Program-made: the position numbers and the translations under genes
Assembly: GCF_003999975.1 (NCBI RefSeq)
Contig: NZ_RJAC01000006.1
Coordinates: 124,001-188,000, forward strand
Reading direction: 5' to 3'
Source of the DNA: Actinoplanes solisilvae
Lineage (GTDB): Bacteria > Actinomycetota > Actinomycetes > Mycobacteriales > Micromonosporaceae
Length of the DNA: 64,000 nucleotides
Part shown: positions 1 to 9,489 of the stretch, piece by piece
Layout: each line of letters starts with the position of its first letter
Numbering within the stretch: position 1 is the first letter of the stretch
The notes under the pieces: generated by a model
What the model was told of the DNA's origin: nothing
The model's input: only the letters and a program-made list of their open reading frames with translations
Database searches by the model: none

Positions 1-1631
1 TGCCCATCGTCCGCCATCAAGACCGCGACCTCTACTTCCGGGCGCACGGTGAGTCGCTGGGCATCGGCTCCTACCTGCACGATCCGATGCCGGTGAGCCT
101 CGACGAGCTGGCCGAGGGCGGGCACCCGTCGATGCTCCCGTTCACCGCCGGCACGTTCGCCGAGTCCTGGGACGCCGCCGCCGACCTGCTTCCCGTCCTG
201 CGCGACGCCGAACGGACGGACGGCTTCAACGGCGTCTTCTCCTTCACCGCCGACGGCTTCCCCCTGCTCGGCGAGTCCAAGAACCTGCCCGGCTTCTGGA
301 CCGCCGAGGCGATCTGGGTGACCCACTCGGCCGGCGCGGCCCGCGAGCTGGCCGAGTGGCTGGTCACCGGCCGCCCCACCTTCGACCTGCACGAATGCGA
401 CCTCAACCGCTTCGACGACGCCCAGCTCGCCCCGGCGTACACGAAAGAACGGTCTGTCCGCAGTTTTGTCGAGGTCTACGACATCATCCATCCCCTCGAC
501 CCGCCGTCGGTGCGCGACGTGCGGGTCAGCGCCTTCCACACCCGCCAGCGCGAGCTCGGCGCCGTGTTCGGCGAGGCGGCCGGGTGGGAGCGACCTCTCT
601 GGTACGAGTCCAACGCCGCCCCGGCGACGCCGAACGCGCGCGATGACTGGTCGAGCCGCCACTGGTCCCCGATCGCCGAGACCGAGGCCCGCCTCACGCG
701 GGAGCGCGTCGCCCTCTATGACATGACCCCGCTCATGCGTCTGGCCGTCGAGGCGCCCGTTGCCGATCTGCAGCGCCTGACCAGCAACAACATCGACAAG
801 CCGGTCGGTTCGGTCACCTACACCCTGCTGCTCGACGAGGCCGGCGGCGTGCGCAGCGACATCACCGTGGCCCGCCTGGGCGAGGAGCGCTTCCAGCTCG
901 GTGTCAACGGCCCGCTTGACCTGCTGTGGCTGCGGAAGAACGGCATCGACGCGCGCGACGTCACCAGCGGCACCTGCGGCCTGGGCGTCTGGGGTCCGCG
1001 AGCCCGCGACCTGGTCGCCCCACTGACCGACATCGACGTCGGACCGGCCGCGTTCCGCTACTTCCAGGCCCGCGAGGGCTATCTCGGCACGATTCCGGTC
1101 ACCATGCTGCGGCTCTCCTACGTCGGCGAGCTCGGCTGGGAGATCTACACCCCGGCCGCGTACGGGCTCCGGCTGTGGGACACCCTCTGGGAAGCCGGCC
1201 GTGACCTGGGGCTGGTCGCCGCCGGACGGGCCGCCTTCACCAGCCTGCGCCTCGAGAAGGGCTACCGGCTCTGGGGCGTCGACATGAGCACCGAGGACAC
1301 CCCGTACGAAGCGGGTCTCGGTTTCGCCGTGCGTCGGGAGCTGCGAGATGAGACGCCACCACCCAAGAAGCTCACGTGCCTGCGGGTCGACGACGTCGGT
1401 ATCGTGCCGATGGGCCGCGAGCCGGTGTACGCGGGACGGGCGCCGGTCGGCTTCGTGACCAGCGCGGCCTTCGGGCCCACGATCGGCGCGCCCATCGCGT
1501 ACGCCTGGCTCCCGACCGCCCTGACCGAGCCGGGCACGAGGCTGCAGATCGGGTATTTCGACCGACGGCTGGGCGCCACCGTCGCCGCCGAGCCGCTGTT
1601 CGACCCCGCTCACGAACGGTTGCGCACCTAG
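1..1631 (+). CDS. FAD-dependent oxidoreductase with C-terminal aminomethyltransferase (GcvT) domain, 5' truncated by the window
   Basis: The frame is open from the first bases, so the N-terminus with its FAD-binding Rossmann fold lies outside the window; about 543 residues are visible. The order seen is the end of a DAO-type flavin domain (residues about 1-135), an FAO_M-like linker, a GcvT folate-binding domain (about 215-430, including YDMTPLMRL and [11 protein letters not shown]) and a GcvT C-terminal barrel. This architecture is that of dimethylglycine or sarcosine dehydrogenases, which oxidise N-methyl groups and pass the one-carbon unit to tetrahydrofolate. It ends 10 bp before a sarcosine oxidase gene that has its own strong ribosome site, and a Rieske demethylase follows, so dimethylglycine is the likely substrate. 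The exact substrate is inferred from neighbours. Confidence 0.85.
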   Translation, partial: PIVRHQDRDLYFRAHGESLGIGSYLHDPMPVSLDELAEGGHPSMLPFTAGTFAESWDAAADLLPVLRDAERTDGFNGVFSFTADGFPLLGESKNLPGFWTAEAIWVTHSAGAARELAEWLVTGRPTFDLHECDLNRFDDAQLAPAYTKERSVRSFVEVYDIIHPLDPPSVRDVRVSAFHTRQRELGAVFGEAAGWERPLWYESNAAPATPNARDDWSSRHWSPIAETEARLTRERVALYDMTPLMRLAVEAPVADLQRLTSNNIDKPVGSVTYTLLLDEAGGVRSDITVARLGEERFQLGVNGPLDLLWLRKNGIDARDVTSGTCGLGVWGPRARDLVAPLTDIDVGPAAFRYFQAREGYLGTIPVTMLRLSYVGELGWEIYTPAAYGLRLWDTLWEAGRDLGLVAAGRAAFTSLRLEKGYRLWGVDMSTEDTPYEAGLGFAVRRELRDETPPPKKLTCLRVDDVGIVPMGREPVYAGRAPVGFVTSAAFGPTIGAPIAYAWLPTALTEPGTRLQIGYFDRRLGATVAAEPLFDPAHERLRT

Positions 1632-1641
1632 AGGAGGCGTC

Positions 1642-2790
1642 ATGTCGGCGTACGACGTCATCGTTGTCGGTCTCGGCGGCATGGGCAGCGCGGCCGCCCT
1701 GCAGCTCGCGGCGCGCGGCCACACCGTGCTGGGCCTGGAGAAGTACGGTCCCGCGCACAGCCACGGGGCCAGTCACGGCGGCTCGCGGGTCACCCGGCAG
1801 TCCTATTTCGAGGGTCCCGAATACGTGCCGCTGCTGCTGCGCGCCTACGACCTGTTCGACCAGCTCGCCGTCGACTCGGGCCGCGACGTGATCACCCTGA
1901 CCGGCGGCGTCATGATCGGCCGCCCGGAGAGCCGGACGGTGGCGGGCAGCCGGGCCAGCGCCGAGCAGTGGGGCCTCGAACACGAGATTCTCGACGCGAC
2001 CGAGCTGCGCCGCCGCTTCCCGACCCTCGCGCCCCGGCCCGACGAGATCGCGCTCTTCGAGGCCAAGGCCGGTTTCGTACGCCCCGAGGCCACCGTCGCC
2101 GCGAACCTCGAACTCGCCGGCAAGTACGGCGCTGACCTGCGCTTCCACGAGCCGATGACGAGTTGGGAACCGGTCGGCGACGGGGTGCGGGTCACCACCG
2201 GGCAGGGCTCCTACACCGCCGGGCGGCTCGTGATGACGCCCGGCCCGTGGGCACCCGAGCTGCTCGCCGATCTGGGCGTCGAGTTCCGCATCGAGCGCCA
2301 GGTGCAGCACTGGTACCAGCCCCGCGGCGGGGTCGAGCCGTTCCTGCCCGACCGGCACCCGATCTACATCTGGGAGGACACCGAGGGCGGCCAGATCTAC
2401 GGTTTCCCGGCGATCGACGGCCCCGCGGGCGGCGCCAAGATCGCGTTCTTCCGCCGGGGCAGCCTGACCACGCCGGACACGCTCGACACCGACGTGCACG
2501 AGGGCGAGATCGCCGAGATGGTCGAGTACTGCGGGCAGCGCCTGCCCGACCTGCCCGGCCGGTTCCTGCGCGGCGAGCCCTGCATGTACAGCACCACCCC
2601 CGACGAGCATTTCGTGATCGCGCGCCACCCCGCGCACGAGGCGGTCGTCGTGGCCTGCGGCTTCTCGGGCCACGGCTTCAAGTTCGTGCCGGTGGTCGGC
2701 GAGATCCTGGCCGACCTGGCTACCTGCGACGCGACCGTTCACCCGATCGGACTCTTCGACCCCCGCCGGTTCACGCCTACCGTGGAGTAA
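1642..2790 (+). CDS. solA: monomeric sarcosine oxidase / N-methyl-amino-acid oxidase (SolA/MSOX family)
   Basis: A 382-residue flavoprotein of the length usual for monomeric sarcosine oxidases. It begins with a dinucleotide fold ([14 protein letters not shown], residues 5-18) followed by the MSOX-like HGASHGGSR loop. The segment [13 protein letters not shown] near residue 315 matches the family position where FAD is covalently bound to Cys. The family oxidises sarcosine or another N-methyl amino acid to the amino acid, formaldehyde and H2O2. The ATG follows a GAGGAGG site at about 1632-1637. It lies between the dimethylglycine dehydrogenase-like gene and the Rieske gene, which favours sarcosine over N-methyltryptophan. 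The symbol is by family, not proven substrate. Confidence 0.85.
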   Translation: MSAYDVIVVGLGGMGSAAALQLAARGHTVLGLEKYGPAHSHGASHGGSRVTRQSYFEGPEYVPLLLRAYDLFDQLAVDSGRDVITLTGGVMIGRPESRTVAGSRASAEQWGLEHEILDATELRRRFPTLAPRPDEIALFEAKAGFVRPEATVAANLELAGKYGADLRFHEPMTSWEPVGDGVRVTTGQGSYTAGRLVMTPGPWAPELLADLGVEFRIERQVQHWYQPRGGVEPFLPDRHPIYIWEDTEGGQIYGFPAIDGPAGGAKIAFFRRGSLTTPDTLDTDVHEGEIAEMVEYCGQRLPDLPGRFLRGEPCMYSTTPDEHFVIARHPAHEAVVVACGFSGHGFKFVPVVGEILADLATCDATVHPIGLFDPRRFTPTVE

Positions 2791-2794
2791 CCCC

Positions 2795-3913
2795 ATGGCC
2801 TCGTCGCTGATCCCCACGCTCGCCGGCCACTACTACACCGACCCGTCGATCTTCACCCGCGAGCAGGACCTGATCTTCGAGCGCATGTGGTTCTGCGCCG
2901 TCCGCAGCTCCGACGTGGGCACGCCGGGCGCGTTCCGCACTGTGCAGGTCGGCCGGGAGAACCTGCTGATCACGAGAAGCGCGGACGGGTTGGCGCGGGC
3001 CTTCCTCAATGTCTGCCGGCATCGGGGAGCGCGGCTGTGCACGGAGGAATCGGGCGCGGTGAAGCGTACATTTCGGTGCGACTATCACGCTTGGGCCTAC
3101 TCACTTGAAGGAAAGCTCGTGGCGGCGCCCAACCTGGTCAAGATGCCAGACATCGATCAGGTTGAATACGGTTTGCGAAGCGTCGCGGTCAAGGAGTGGC
3201 TCGGCTACGTGTGGGTGTGCCTGGCCGATGACCCGCCCTCGTTCGAGCAGGACGTGATGGGGGCCTGCGAGGAGCGCCTGGGCGACCTCGGCGCGATCGA
3301 ACGCTACGGACTGGAGGCGCTCGAGGTGGGCCGGCGCATCCGGTACGACGTCCGCGCCAACTGGAAGCTCATCATCGAGAACTTCATGGAGTGCTACCAC
3401 TGCGCGACGATCCACCCCGAGCTGGTGCGCGTGCTGCCCGAGTTCGCCGGTGGCTACGCCGCGCAGTACTACGTGGGCCACGGCGCCGAGTTCGGCCCGG
3501 GCGTCGAGGGCTTCACCGTGGACGGAGGTCAGGGTGTCACCCCGATCGGCACCATCGCCGCCGAGCAGGACCGCCGCTACTACGCGATCACGATCAAGCC
3601 GCAGGTTTTTGTCAACCTCGTGCCCGACCACGCGATCGTTCACCGCATGTTCCCGCTGGCCGCCGACCGCACGATCGTGGAGTGCGACTGGCTCTTCCTG
3701 CCCGAGGTCGTCGCGTCCGGGGTGGATCTCGGTCCCTCGGTCGAGCTGTTCGATCGGGTGAATCGGCAGGACTTCGAGGCGTGCGAGCGCTGCCAGCCTT
3801 CGATGGCCTCACGGGCGTACGCCCAGGGGGGTGTGCTCGTGCCGAGTGAGCACCACATCGGCGCGTTCCATTCGTGGGTAACGGACCGACTGCATCAGAT
3901 TCGGGGTAAATAG
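2795..3913 (+). CDS. Rieske non-heme iron oxygenase, glycine betaine/quaternary amine demethylase type
   Basis: 372 residues. The N-terminal Rieske domain shows the 2Fe-2S ligands as CRH (about residue 70) and CDYH (about 92). The catalytic domain carries the mononuclear iron motif ENFMECYHCATIHPEL with its two His (about 195-210). This layout fits GbcA-like alpha subunits that demethylate glycine betaine, stachydrine or carnitine-type compounds. The start ATG is 4 bp after the sarcosine oxidase stop, with GGAG inside the end of that gene, so the genes are co-translated. A ferredoxin reductase partner (GbcB-like) is not in the window; it may lie upstream of base 1 or elsewhere. The natural substrate is inferred from the neighbouring N-methyl glycine enzymes. 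Confidence 0.85.
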   Translation: MASSLIPTLAGHYYTDPSIFTREQDLIFERMWFCAVRSSDVGTPGAFRTVQVGRENLLITRSADGLARAFLNVCRHRGARLCTEESGAVKRTFRCDYHAWAYSLEGKLVAAPNLVKMPDIDQVEYGLRSVAVKEWLGYVWVCLADDPPSFEQDVMGACEERLGDLGAIERYGLEALEVGRRIRYDVRANWKLIIENFMECYHCATIHPELVRVLPEFAGGYAAQYYVGHGAEFGPGVEGFTVDGGQGVTPIGTIAAEQDRRYYAITIKPQVFVNLVPDHAIVHRMFPLAADRTIVECDWLFLPEVVASGVDLGPSVELFDRVNRQDFEACERCQPSMASRAYAQGGVLVPSEHHIGAFHSWVTDRLHQIRGK

Positions 3914-3999
3914 TCTCGACTCGGTCACAAGGCTCTGCGCACTGTCCTACTTTTAGCCAGTCCTAGTGGGGCAAATCATCCGAATCGGAGCGCAGAACT

Positions 4000-4782
4000 G
4001 TGTCTTCTTCACGTTCCACGAGGGTGGCCGGGGCTGGCCTAGTAGCCGCCCTCGCCCTCTCGATAGCTACCGCCATAACCCCGGTCGGCGCGTCGGCGGC
4101 CACCGCGGATCCGCTGATCGACTACCCGACCTTCAAGGGCGCCGCCGACAGCCTGGACCGTAACGGCGCCGCGGACCTCATCGTCTCGTCGGGCAGCAAG
4201 GTCAAGCAGCGCATCCTGCGGCTGACGCCGGGCGGCTACCGCCAGTCGGGCTCGGCCTGGTCGACCACCAAGCTGGACGTCACCGAGTCGTTCGAGTCGA
4301 CGTTCAAGGCCTACCTTCACCACTTCCGGCCGGGCGCCGACGGCATCGCGTTCGTCGTGCAGACCGAGGGCCCGCGGGCGCTCGGCGGCTGGGGCGGCGG
4401 CGTCGGCTACCGCGGCATCGAGCCGAGCCTGGCGGTCGAATTCGACACCTACCAGAACACGTACGACCCGAACAGCAATCACCTGGCCGTCGTGCTGGGC
4501 GGAAATCCCAACTACCAGTCGGACGTCGCCGACTCGCCGATCTCGCTGTTCGGCCGGCCGTTCAGCGCCCGGGTCGTCTACGACGCCGAGGACGGCCTGC
4601 TGCGGGTCTACATCAAGCGGCTGAGCTCCGGCGCGACCGAGCGGTTGGTGCTGGAGCACGAGATCGACCTGGCCGAGCACGTCGGCGACGACGCGGCGTG
4701 GGTGGGCTTCACCGCCTCCACCGGCACCGGCCTGTCGAAGCAGGACATCTATTCCTGGACCCTCGACGGGTCCAGCGCCTGA
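4000..4782 (+). CDS. secreted L-type lectin-like protein
   Basis: 260 residues starting at GTG (CGGAG 5-10 nt upstream). Residues 1-34 are a signal peptide (VAGAGLVAALALSIATAI, then ASA-A). The rest is a single beta-sandwich domain with the legume/L-type lectin signature: DGIAFVVQTEG, a glycine-rich LGGWGGGVGYRGIEPSLAVEFDTY stretch given here only as a region (about residues 128-151), then N-rich metal-loop residues (DPNSNHLAV). In this family those Asp/Asn residues bind Ca and Mn. A secreted carbohydrate-binding role is likely, and it stands just before glycosyltransferase genes. Sugar specificity cannot be read from sequence. Confidence 0.75.
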   Translation: MSSSRSTRVAGAGLVAALALSIATAITPVGASAATADPLIDYPTFKGAADSLDRNGAADLIVSSGSKVKQRILRLTPGGYRQSGSAWSTTKLDVTESFESTFKAYLHHFRPGADGIAFVVQTEGPRALGGWGGGVGYRGIEPSLAVEFDTYQNTYDPNSNHLAVVLGGNPNYQSDVADSPISLFGRPFSARVVYDAEDGLLRVYIKRLSSGATERLVLEHEIDLAEHVGDDAAWVGFTASTGTGLSKQDIYSWTLDGSSA

Positions 4783-4857
4783 CCAGGTAGTCCGCCGGTG
4801 CCGAACGCGGCACCGGCGGCATCCCCGCACGTCCCCACCGAGTCTTGGAGTGAAGTG

Positions 4858-5673
4858 ATGTCTACGGTCCCCTACGCGCGCCCCCAGGCGGGAACCGAGC
4901 TGCCCCCGCCGGTGGTCGTCGGCGCGAGTGAGCCCCTGGTCAGCGTCATCATTCCGGCCCTCAACGAGGCGCGGAACCTGCCGCACGTGATGGCCGCGCT
5001 GCCCGAGGTCGACGAGGTCATCCTGGTCGACGGCGGCTCGGTCGACGACACCGTCGACGTCGCCCGCCGCCTGATGCCGGGCATCCGCATCGTGCAGCAG
5101 AACCGCCGCGGCAAGGGCAACGCGCTGGCCTGCGGGTTCGCCGCCGCCACGGGCGACATCCTGGTCATGATCGACGCCGACGGCTCGACCGACCCGAAGG
5201 AGATCCCGAGCTTCATCGCCGCGCTGCGCTCCGGCGCCGACTTCGCCAAGGGGTCGCGGTTCTCCGGCGCCGGTGGCAGCGCCGACATCACGCGGCTGCG
5301 CCGGGCCGGCAACCGTTGCCTGAGCACGCTGGTCAACGTGCTGTTCAGCACCGGCTACAGCGACCTCTGCTATGGCTACAACGCCTTCTGGGCCCGCCAC
5401 CTGGACGTGTTCGACCTGGACAGCACCACCGAGGCCGACCGCCGCCTCTGGGGTGACGGCTTCGAGATCGAGACCCTGCTCAACCTGCGCGCGGCCCGGG
5501 CCCGCCTGCAGATCGTCGAGATCCCCAGCTTCGAGCAGCGCCGCATCCACGGCGAGAGCAACCTCAACGCGTTCACCGACGGCCTGCGGGTGCTGCGCAC
5601 CATCGCCCGCGAGTGGCCGCGCCGCCGTACCGCCCGAGCCGGCGCCCACCGCGCGGTGGAGCGCAGCCGGTGA
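4858..5673 (+). CDS. family 2 glycosyltransferase
   Basis: 271 residues from ATG 4858, chosen because GGAG at 4847-4850 precedes it; a GTG 60 bp upstream in the same frame lacks such a site. GT-A fold motifs are clear: VSVIIPALNEARNLPHVM, EVILVDGGSVDDT, and MIDADGSTDP (the DxD-like metal site). It resembles polyprenol-phosphate sugar transferases (DPM1/GtrB-like) but has no C-terminal membrane helices. It overlaps the next gene by 4 bp (GTGA). First transferase of the polysaccharide cluster. Donor and acceptor unknown. Confidence 0.85.
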   Translation: MSTVPYARPQAGTELPPPVVVGASEPLVSVIIPALNEARNLPHVMAALPEVDEVILVDGGSVDDTVDVARRLMPGIRIVQQNRRGKGNALACGFAAATGDILVMIDADGSTDPKEIPSFIAALRSGADFAKGSRFSGAGGSADITRLRRAGNRCLSTLVNVLFSTGYSDLCYGYNAFWARHLDVFDLDSTTEADRRLWGDGFEIETLLNLRAARARLQIVEIPSFEQRRIHGESNLNAFTDGLRVLRTIAREWPRRRTARAGAHRAVERSR

Positions 5674-6794
5674 GGATCGGCGTCGTCACCAGCGCTTACC
5701 ACCCCGACGTGGGCGGGGTCGAGACCCACGTACGCCGGTTGTGCGCCGCGCTGGTCGCCGCCGGTGACGAGGTCGAGGTGCTCACCCAGCACACGACCGG
5801 CTCGGTCGACACGATCGACGGCGTCGTCGTGCGGCGCTTCCCGCTGACCGTCTCGGCCTCGAACTACCGCTTCTCGCTGGGGCTGTGGCGCTGGCTGCGC
5901 GGCAACGCGGGCCGCTACGACGTGCTGCACGCCCACAGCTACCACGCGCTGGCCGCGCTGCCGGCCGCGCTGACCAACAGCACCCCGCTGGTGTTCACGC
6001 CGCACTACCACGGCACCGGGCACAGCCGGCTGCGCGCCGCACTGCACCCCCTCTACCGGCCGCTGGGCCGCCGCATCGTGGCCCGCGCCGGCCGCATCGT
6101 CTGTGTTACGCGGGCCGAGCGGGAGTTGCTGACCAGCCACTTCCCCGAGGCCCGCCGCCGCATGGTGGTCGTCCCCAACGGCACCGACCCGGCCCCCGAC
6201 CTGGTGGTGAGCCCCGAGCCGGGGCGCGGCATCCTCTGCGTCGGACGGCTCGAGCGCTACAAGCGGGTCGACCGGGTGATCCGCGCGATGACTCAGCTCT
6301 CGGCCGAGCACCGCCTCGACGTCGTCGGCGCCGGACCGGCCCGCGAGGAGTGGGAGCAGCTCGCTTCCCGGCTCGGCCTGCTCCCCGACCGGGTCGTCTT
6401 CCACGGCCGCCTCGGCGACGCCGCCTTTCACGCCCGGATGGCGTCGGCCGCCGCGGTGGTGTCGGCCTCGGCCCACGAGGCGTTCGGCATGGCCGTTGCC
6501 GACGCGCTGACCGCCGGCCTTCCGACCGTGGCGTCGTTCATACCCGCGCACCGCGAGCTGGCCGCGATGGCCGCGCCGGGCGCGCCGCTCTGGCTGGTCA
6601 ACCCGGATGACGAGGTGGCGCTGGCCGAGGCGCTGCGGGTCGCGGCCGGCAGCCCCCGGGCCGAGCACGGCCGCAACACGCTGCCGACCTGGAGCGACGT
6701 CGTGCTGGCGACCCGCGAGATCTATGCGAGCGTGGCGCCTCCGGTCCACGTCATCCAGCAGGCCAGGGCGGGTGCCGGGGCCGGCGACCGATGA
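5670..6794 (+). CDS. family 4 glycosyltransferase
   Basis: 374 residues. The GTG at 5670 overlaps the stop of the preceding GT2 gene, has GGTGGAG upstream and begins exactly at the first beta strand (RIGVVTSAYHPDVGGVETH), so longer starts were rejected. The C-terminal GT-B domain has GILCVGRLERYKRVDRVI and the donor-binding E-x7-E region HEAFGMAVADALTAGLP. It probably adds a sugar from a nucleotide donor to a lipid-linked glycan on the cytoplasmic face. Stop and next start overlap as ATGA. Confidence 0.87.
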   Translation: MRIGVVTSAYHPDVGGVETHVRRLCAALVAAGDEVEVLTQHTTGSVDTIDGVVVRRFPLTVSASNYRFSLGLWRWLRGNAGRYDVLHAHSYHALAALPAALTNSTPLVFTPHYHGTGHSRLRAALHPLYRPLGRRIVARAGRIVCVTRAERELLTSHFPEARRRMVVVPNGTDPAPDLVVSPEPGRGILCVGRLERYKRVDRVIRAMTQLSAEHRLDVVGAGPAREEWEQLASRLGLLPDRVVFHGRLGDAAFHARMASAAAVVSASAHEAFGMAVADALTAGLPTVASFIPAHRELAAMAAPGAPLWLVNPDDEVALAEALRVAAGSPRAEHGRNTLPTWSDVVLATREIYASVAPPVHVIQQARAGAGAGDR

Positions 6795-8695
6795 CCCTGA
6801 CACGGTTGGTCCCCGACGACCGTCTCGAGCTCGCCGTCACCGTTCCCAGCCCCGCCCCCGCCCGCGAGAGAACCGGCTGGTGTGCCGCCACGCTGGTCGT
6901 GACCGGCGCCGCCGGGGCCGCGCTGCTGGTTGCGGCGACCAACGCCGCCGAGTGGGACACCGGCCACCAGTTCGGGTTGTTCTGGCTGGGCATGCTGGTC
7001 TTCACGCTGCCCGCGGTGGCGTGGCTGGTGCGCCGCCGCACCGGCGCCCGCCTGCGGGTCGCGATCCTCACCGCCTATGCCTGCTTCACCTACCTGCCGA
7101 AATTGCTGCGTACGCCGGACGGCCCGCTCTTCCACGACGAGTTCGCGCACTGGCGCCAGGCCAGCGACATCCTGCTCGACGGCCGGCTCTTCGAGCAGAA
7201 CCCGATCGTCAAGGTGGTCGGCGACTTCCCCGGTCTGCACTCGACGGTCGCGTCGGTCTCGGCGCTCACCGGCATCTCGATCTGGCACGCCGCGCTCTTC
7301 GTGCTGGTCGTCGCGCACCTGCTGGTCGTACTCGGGGTGGCTGTGCTGGCCGAGGAGATCTGGCGCGACGGTCGCACCGCCGCCGTGGCCGCGATCATCT
7401 ACAGCCTCAACAGCTCGTTCCTCTTCTTCGACACCCAGTTCGGGTACGAGTCGGTGGCGATCGCCCTGCTGGTGTGGACCCTCGTCGCGCTGCACCGGGC
7501 GATGCGCGGGCCGGCCGGCCGGGTGCGGCTCGGCTGGTCGGCGGTGACGCTCATGCTCTGCGCGGCGACCATCGCCACCCACCACCTGACCGCGCTCGGG
7601 CTGATCGGCATGATGCTGATCCTCTGCGCGGTCGCCTCGGTGCGGGCGCTGCGCCGCCGCACCCCGCGCGCGGTCACCTGGACCGCCTGGGCGCTGACCG
7701 GCGCGGCCGCCGCGCTCGTCGTGGCCTGGCTGAGCGTCGTCGCGCCGCGCACCGCCGGCTACCTCGACCCCTATCTGGCCCGCGCCCTCGACCAGATCGC
7801 CGGGATGGCCGGCGACAGCGGCGAGGGCGGCCGCACCCTGTTCCGTGAGTCGGTCGCCCCCTGGTGGGAGCAGCTCGCCGCGTTCGGCGCGCAGGGCGTC
7901 ACGGCGATCGCGATGCTGGCGGCCGCGCTGCGGTTGCGGAGCCGGCCCGAGGGCGACGCGGTGTCGCGCAGCGGCGCGCTGGCCATGCTCGTGCTCGGCT
8001 CGCTCTACTTCCCGGCGGCACTGCTGATCCTCACCCCGTCGGGCGCTGAGGGGGCGCGGCGTTCGTGGGCGTTCAGCTACCTGGGCATCGCCCTGGTCGT
8101 GGCCCCGGTCGTGGTGGCGATCCTCGAGCGGAAGGCGAAGTTCGCCCTGCTCGCCGTCTGCGCGGTCGTGATGGTCGGCAACACCGCGGCCGGCATGAAC
8201 CCGTCCTACCGCTTCCCCGGCCCGCCCGTCTTCGGCTCGGACACCCGCTCGTCGACCCCCGAGGTGCAGGCCGCCTCCGACTGGCTGCGCTCCACCCAGG
8301 GCCGCGATCTGCGGATCGTCGCCGACCGCTACTCGGGGCTCATCTTCGGCTCGTACGGTGGGCAGCGGCCGGTCACCGGCTCGCACTCGTTCCCCACCTA
8401 CGACCTCTACCTCGCCCAGCCCGGCCGGGCGGTCTCGCCGCGGCTGATCGAGCAGCTCAGCTCGTGGAACTTCGGCTATCTGGTGGTCGACCGGCGGATG
8501 GCCCGCGAGGTGCCGGAGATCCAGATCTATTTCGAGACCAACGAGCCGGTCCCGCACAGCGACAAACCCGCGTTCACGCTCGGACAGCTCACCAAGTTCG
8601 ACGCCACCCCCTGGACGATCAAGATCTACGACAGCGGGAACATCGCGATCTACCGGTTCGACTTCGACTCGCTCGACCAGCCGGTGCGCCGATGA
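6791..8695 (+). CDS. polytopic membrane protein, possible GT-C glycosyltransferase or glycan polymerase
   Basis: 634 residues, ATG overlapping the previous stop (ATGA). I count about a dozen hydrophobic helices between residues 30 and 450, then a soluble C-terminal region of about 160 residues containing SDWLRSTQGRDLRIVADRYSG. The first large loop carries FHDEFAHWRQASDILL, whose acidic pair placed after early helices recalls GT-C enzymes (GT39/ArnT-like) that use polyprenol-linked sugars outside the membrane. Its place between cytoplasmic transferases and a flippase fits a transferase or polymerase acting on the exported glycan. No family name can be asserted firmly. Confidence 0.6.
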   Translation: MTLTRLVPDDRLELAVTVPSPAPARERTGWCAATLVVTGAAGAALLVAATNAAEWDTGHQFGLFWLGMLVFTLPAVAWLVRRRTGARLRVAILTAYACFTYLPKLLRTPDGPLFHDEFAHWRQASDILLDGRLFEQNPIVKVVGDFPGLHSTVASVSALTGISIWHAALFVLVVAHLLVVLGVAVLAEEIWRDGRTAAVAAIIYSLNSSFLFFDTQFGYESVAIALLVWTLVALHRAMRGPAGRVRLGWSAVTLMLCAATIATHHLTALGLIGMMLILCAVASVRALRRRTPRAVTWTAWALTGAAAALVVAWLSVVAPRTAGYLDPYLARALDQIAGMAGDSGEGGRTLFRESVAPWWEQLAAFGAQGVTAIAMLAAALRLRSRPEGDAVSRSGALAMLVLGSLYFPAALLILTPSGAEGARRSWAFSYLGIALVVAPVVVAILERKAKFALLAVCAVVMVGNTAAGMNPSYRFPGPPVFGSDTRSSTPEVQAASDWLRSTQGRDLRIVADRYSGLIFGSYGGQRPVTGSHSFPTYDLYLAQPGRAVSPRLIEQLSSWNFGYLVVDRRMAREVPEIQIYFETNEPVPHSDKPAFTLGQLTKFDATPWTIKIYDSGNIAIYRFDFDSLDQPVRR

Positions 8696-9489
8696 CCACG
8701 CCCCGCCTGATCCTGCTGGCCTGCGCCGCGCTGATCGGGCTCGGCCTGGGCGACGAACTGGCCGGCGTCCTGGGCGCCGGCCGGCCGTGGGTCTTCGCCG
8801 CCCTGTGCGTGGTCGTGCTGGTCGCGGCGGGCGAGTTGTGGCTGCGGGCGCTGGCCGGCGAGGCGATGCCCCCGGTGCTGCGCATCGGTCTGGCCACCGC
8901 GGCCGGGCTGGTCAGCCTGCCGTTCGTGGCGATCGTGCTGCACGTCGCCGGCGTCGGGATCCGGGCCCGCTCGATCGGGGCCGGGCTCGCGCTCGTGGTC
9001 ACGGTGCTCGGCGCGATCGTTCTTCTGCGGGAGCGCGCCGGTCGCCCGCCCGGCGATCCGCGTCTGCCGGGAGCGATCGCCGCGGTCACGATCCCCGCTC
9101 TGCTCGCGGTGCTGACCGGGTTCCTGACGCTGTCCGCGTACGACCGGATGCCGCGCCCGCCCGAGCCCGGCTACACGAGTCTGGCCCTCAACGGCTGGGC
9201 CGGAGACATCGACGGTCCGCTTTCCATTCCGGCCCGCGGCGTGGTCGTTCCCCTGCGGGTGAGCCGAGCCGGTCTTCCCGCTGCGGCAGAGCCCCTTCGC
9301 GTACGGGTCGGCGCGCGGCTCGTCTCCGGCCGCGCTCTCGCCGTGGAGCCCGGGGTCACCCGCGCGTTCTTCGTCCACGTGCCCGCGCCGCCCGACAGTT
9401 GCCTGCACCGCATCGAGATCAGCCTCGGCGTGACCAGCACTGTCTTCTACGGTCGGGGTCCGGCCGGGCGGGGGTCGGCCGGGTGCTGA
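8692..9489 (+). CDS. membrane protein with DUF1616-like ectodomain
   Basis: 265 residues, ATG overlapping the preceding stop. Five hydrophobic helices fill residues 1-150 (LILLACAALIGLGLG onward), followed by an extracytoplasmic beta-rich region starting near GYTSLALNGWAGDIDG. That order resembles DUF1616 membrane proteins found in archaeal and actinobacterial surface-glycan clusters; I see the resemblance by eye only. It shares an overlap with the next gene. Likely part of the same membrane glycan-assembly machinery; molecular role unknown. Confidence 0.6.
   Translation: MTTPRLILLACAALIGLGLGDELAGVLGAGRPWVFAALCVVVLVAAGELWLRALAGEAMPPVLRIGLATAAGLVSLPFVAIVLHVAGVGIRARSIGAGLALVVTVLGAIVLLRERAGRPPGDPRLPGAIAAVTIPALLAVLTGFLTLSAYDRMPRPPEPGYTSLALNGWAGDIDGPLSIPARGVVVPLRVSRAGLPAAAEPLRVRVGARLVSGRALAVEPGVTRAFFVHVPAPPDSCLHRIEISLGVTSTVFYGRGPAGRGSAGC

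Noticed and set aside
4798..4857. Twenty-codon extension of the GT2 protein
   Set aside because: GTG 4798 has no ribosome site, whereas ATG 4858 has GGAG at the right distance.
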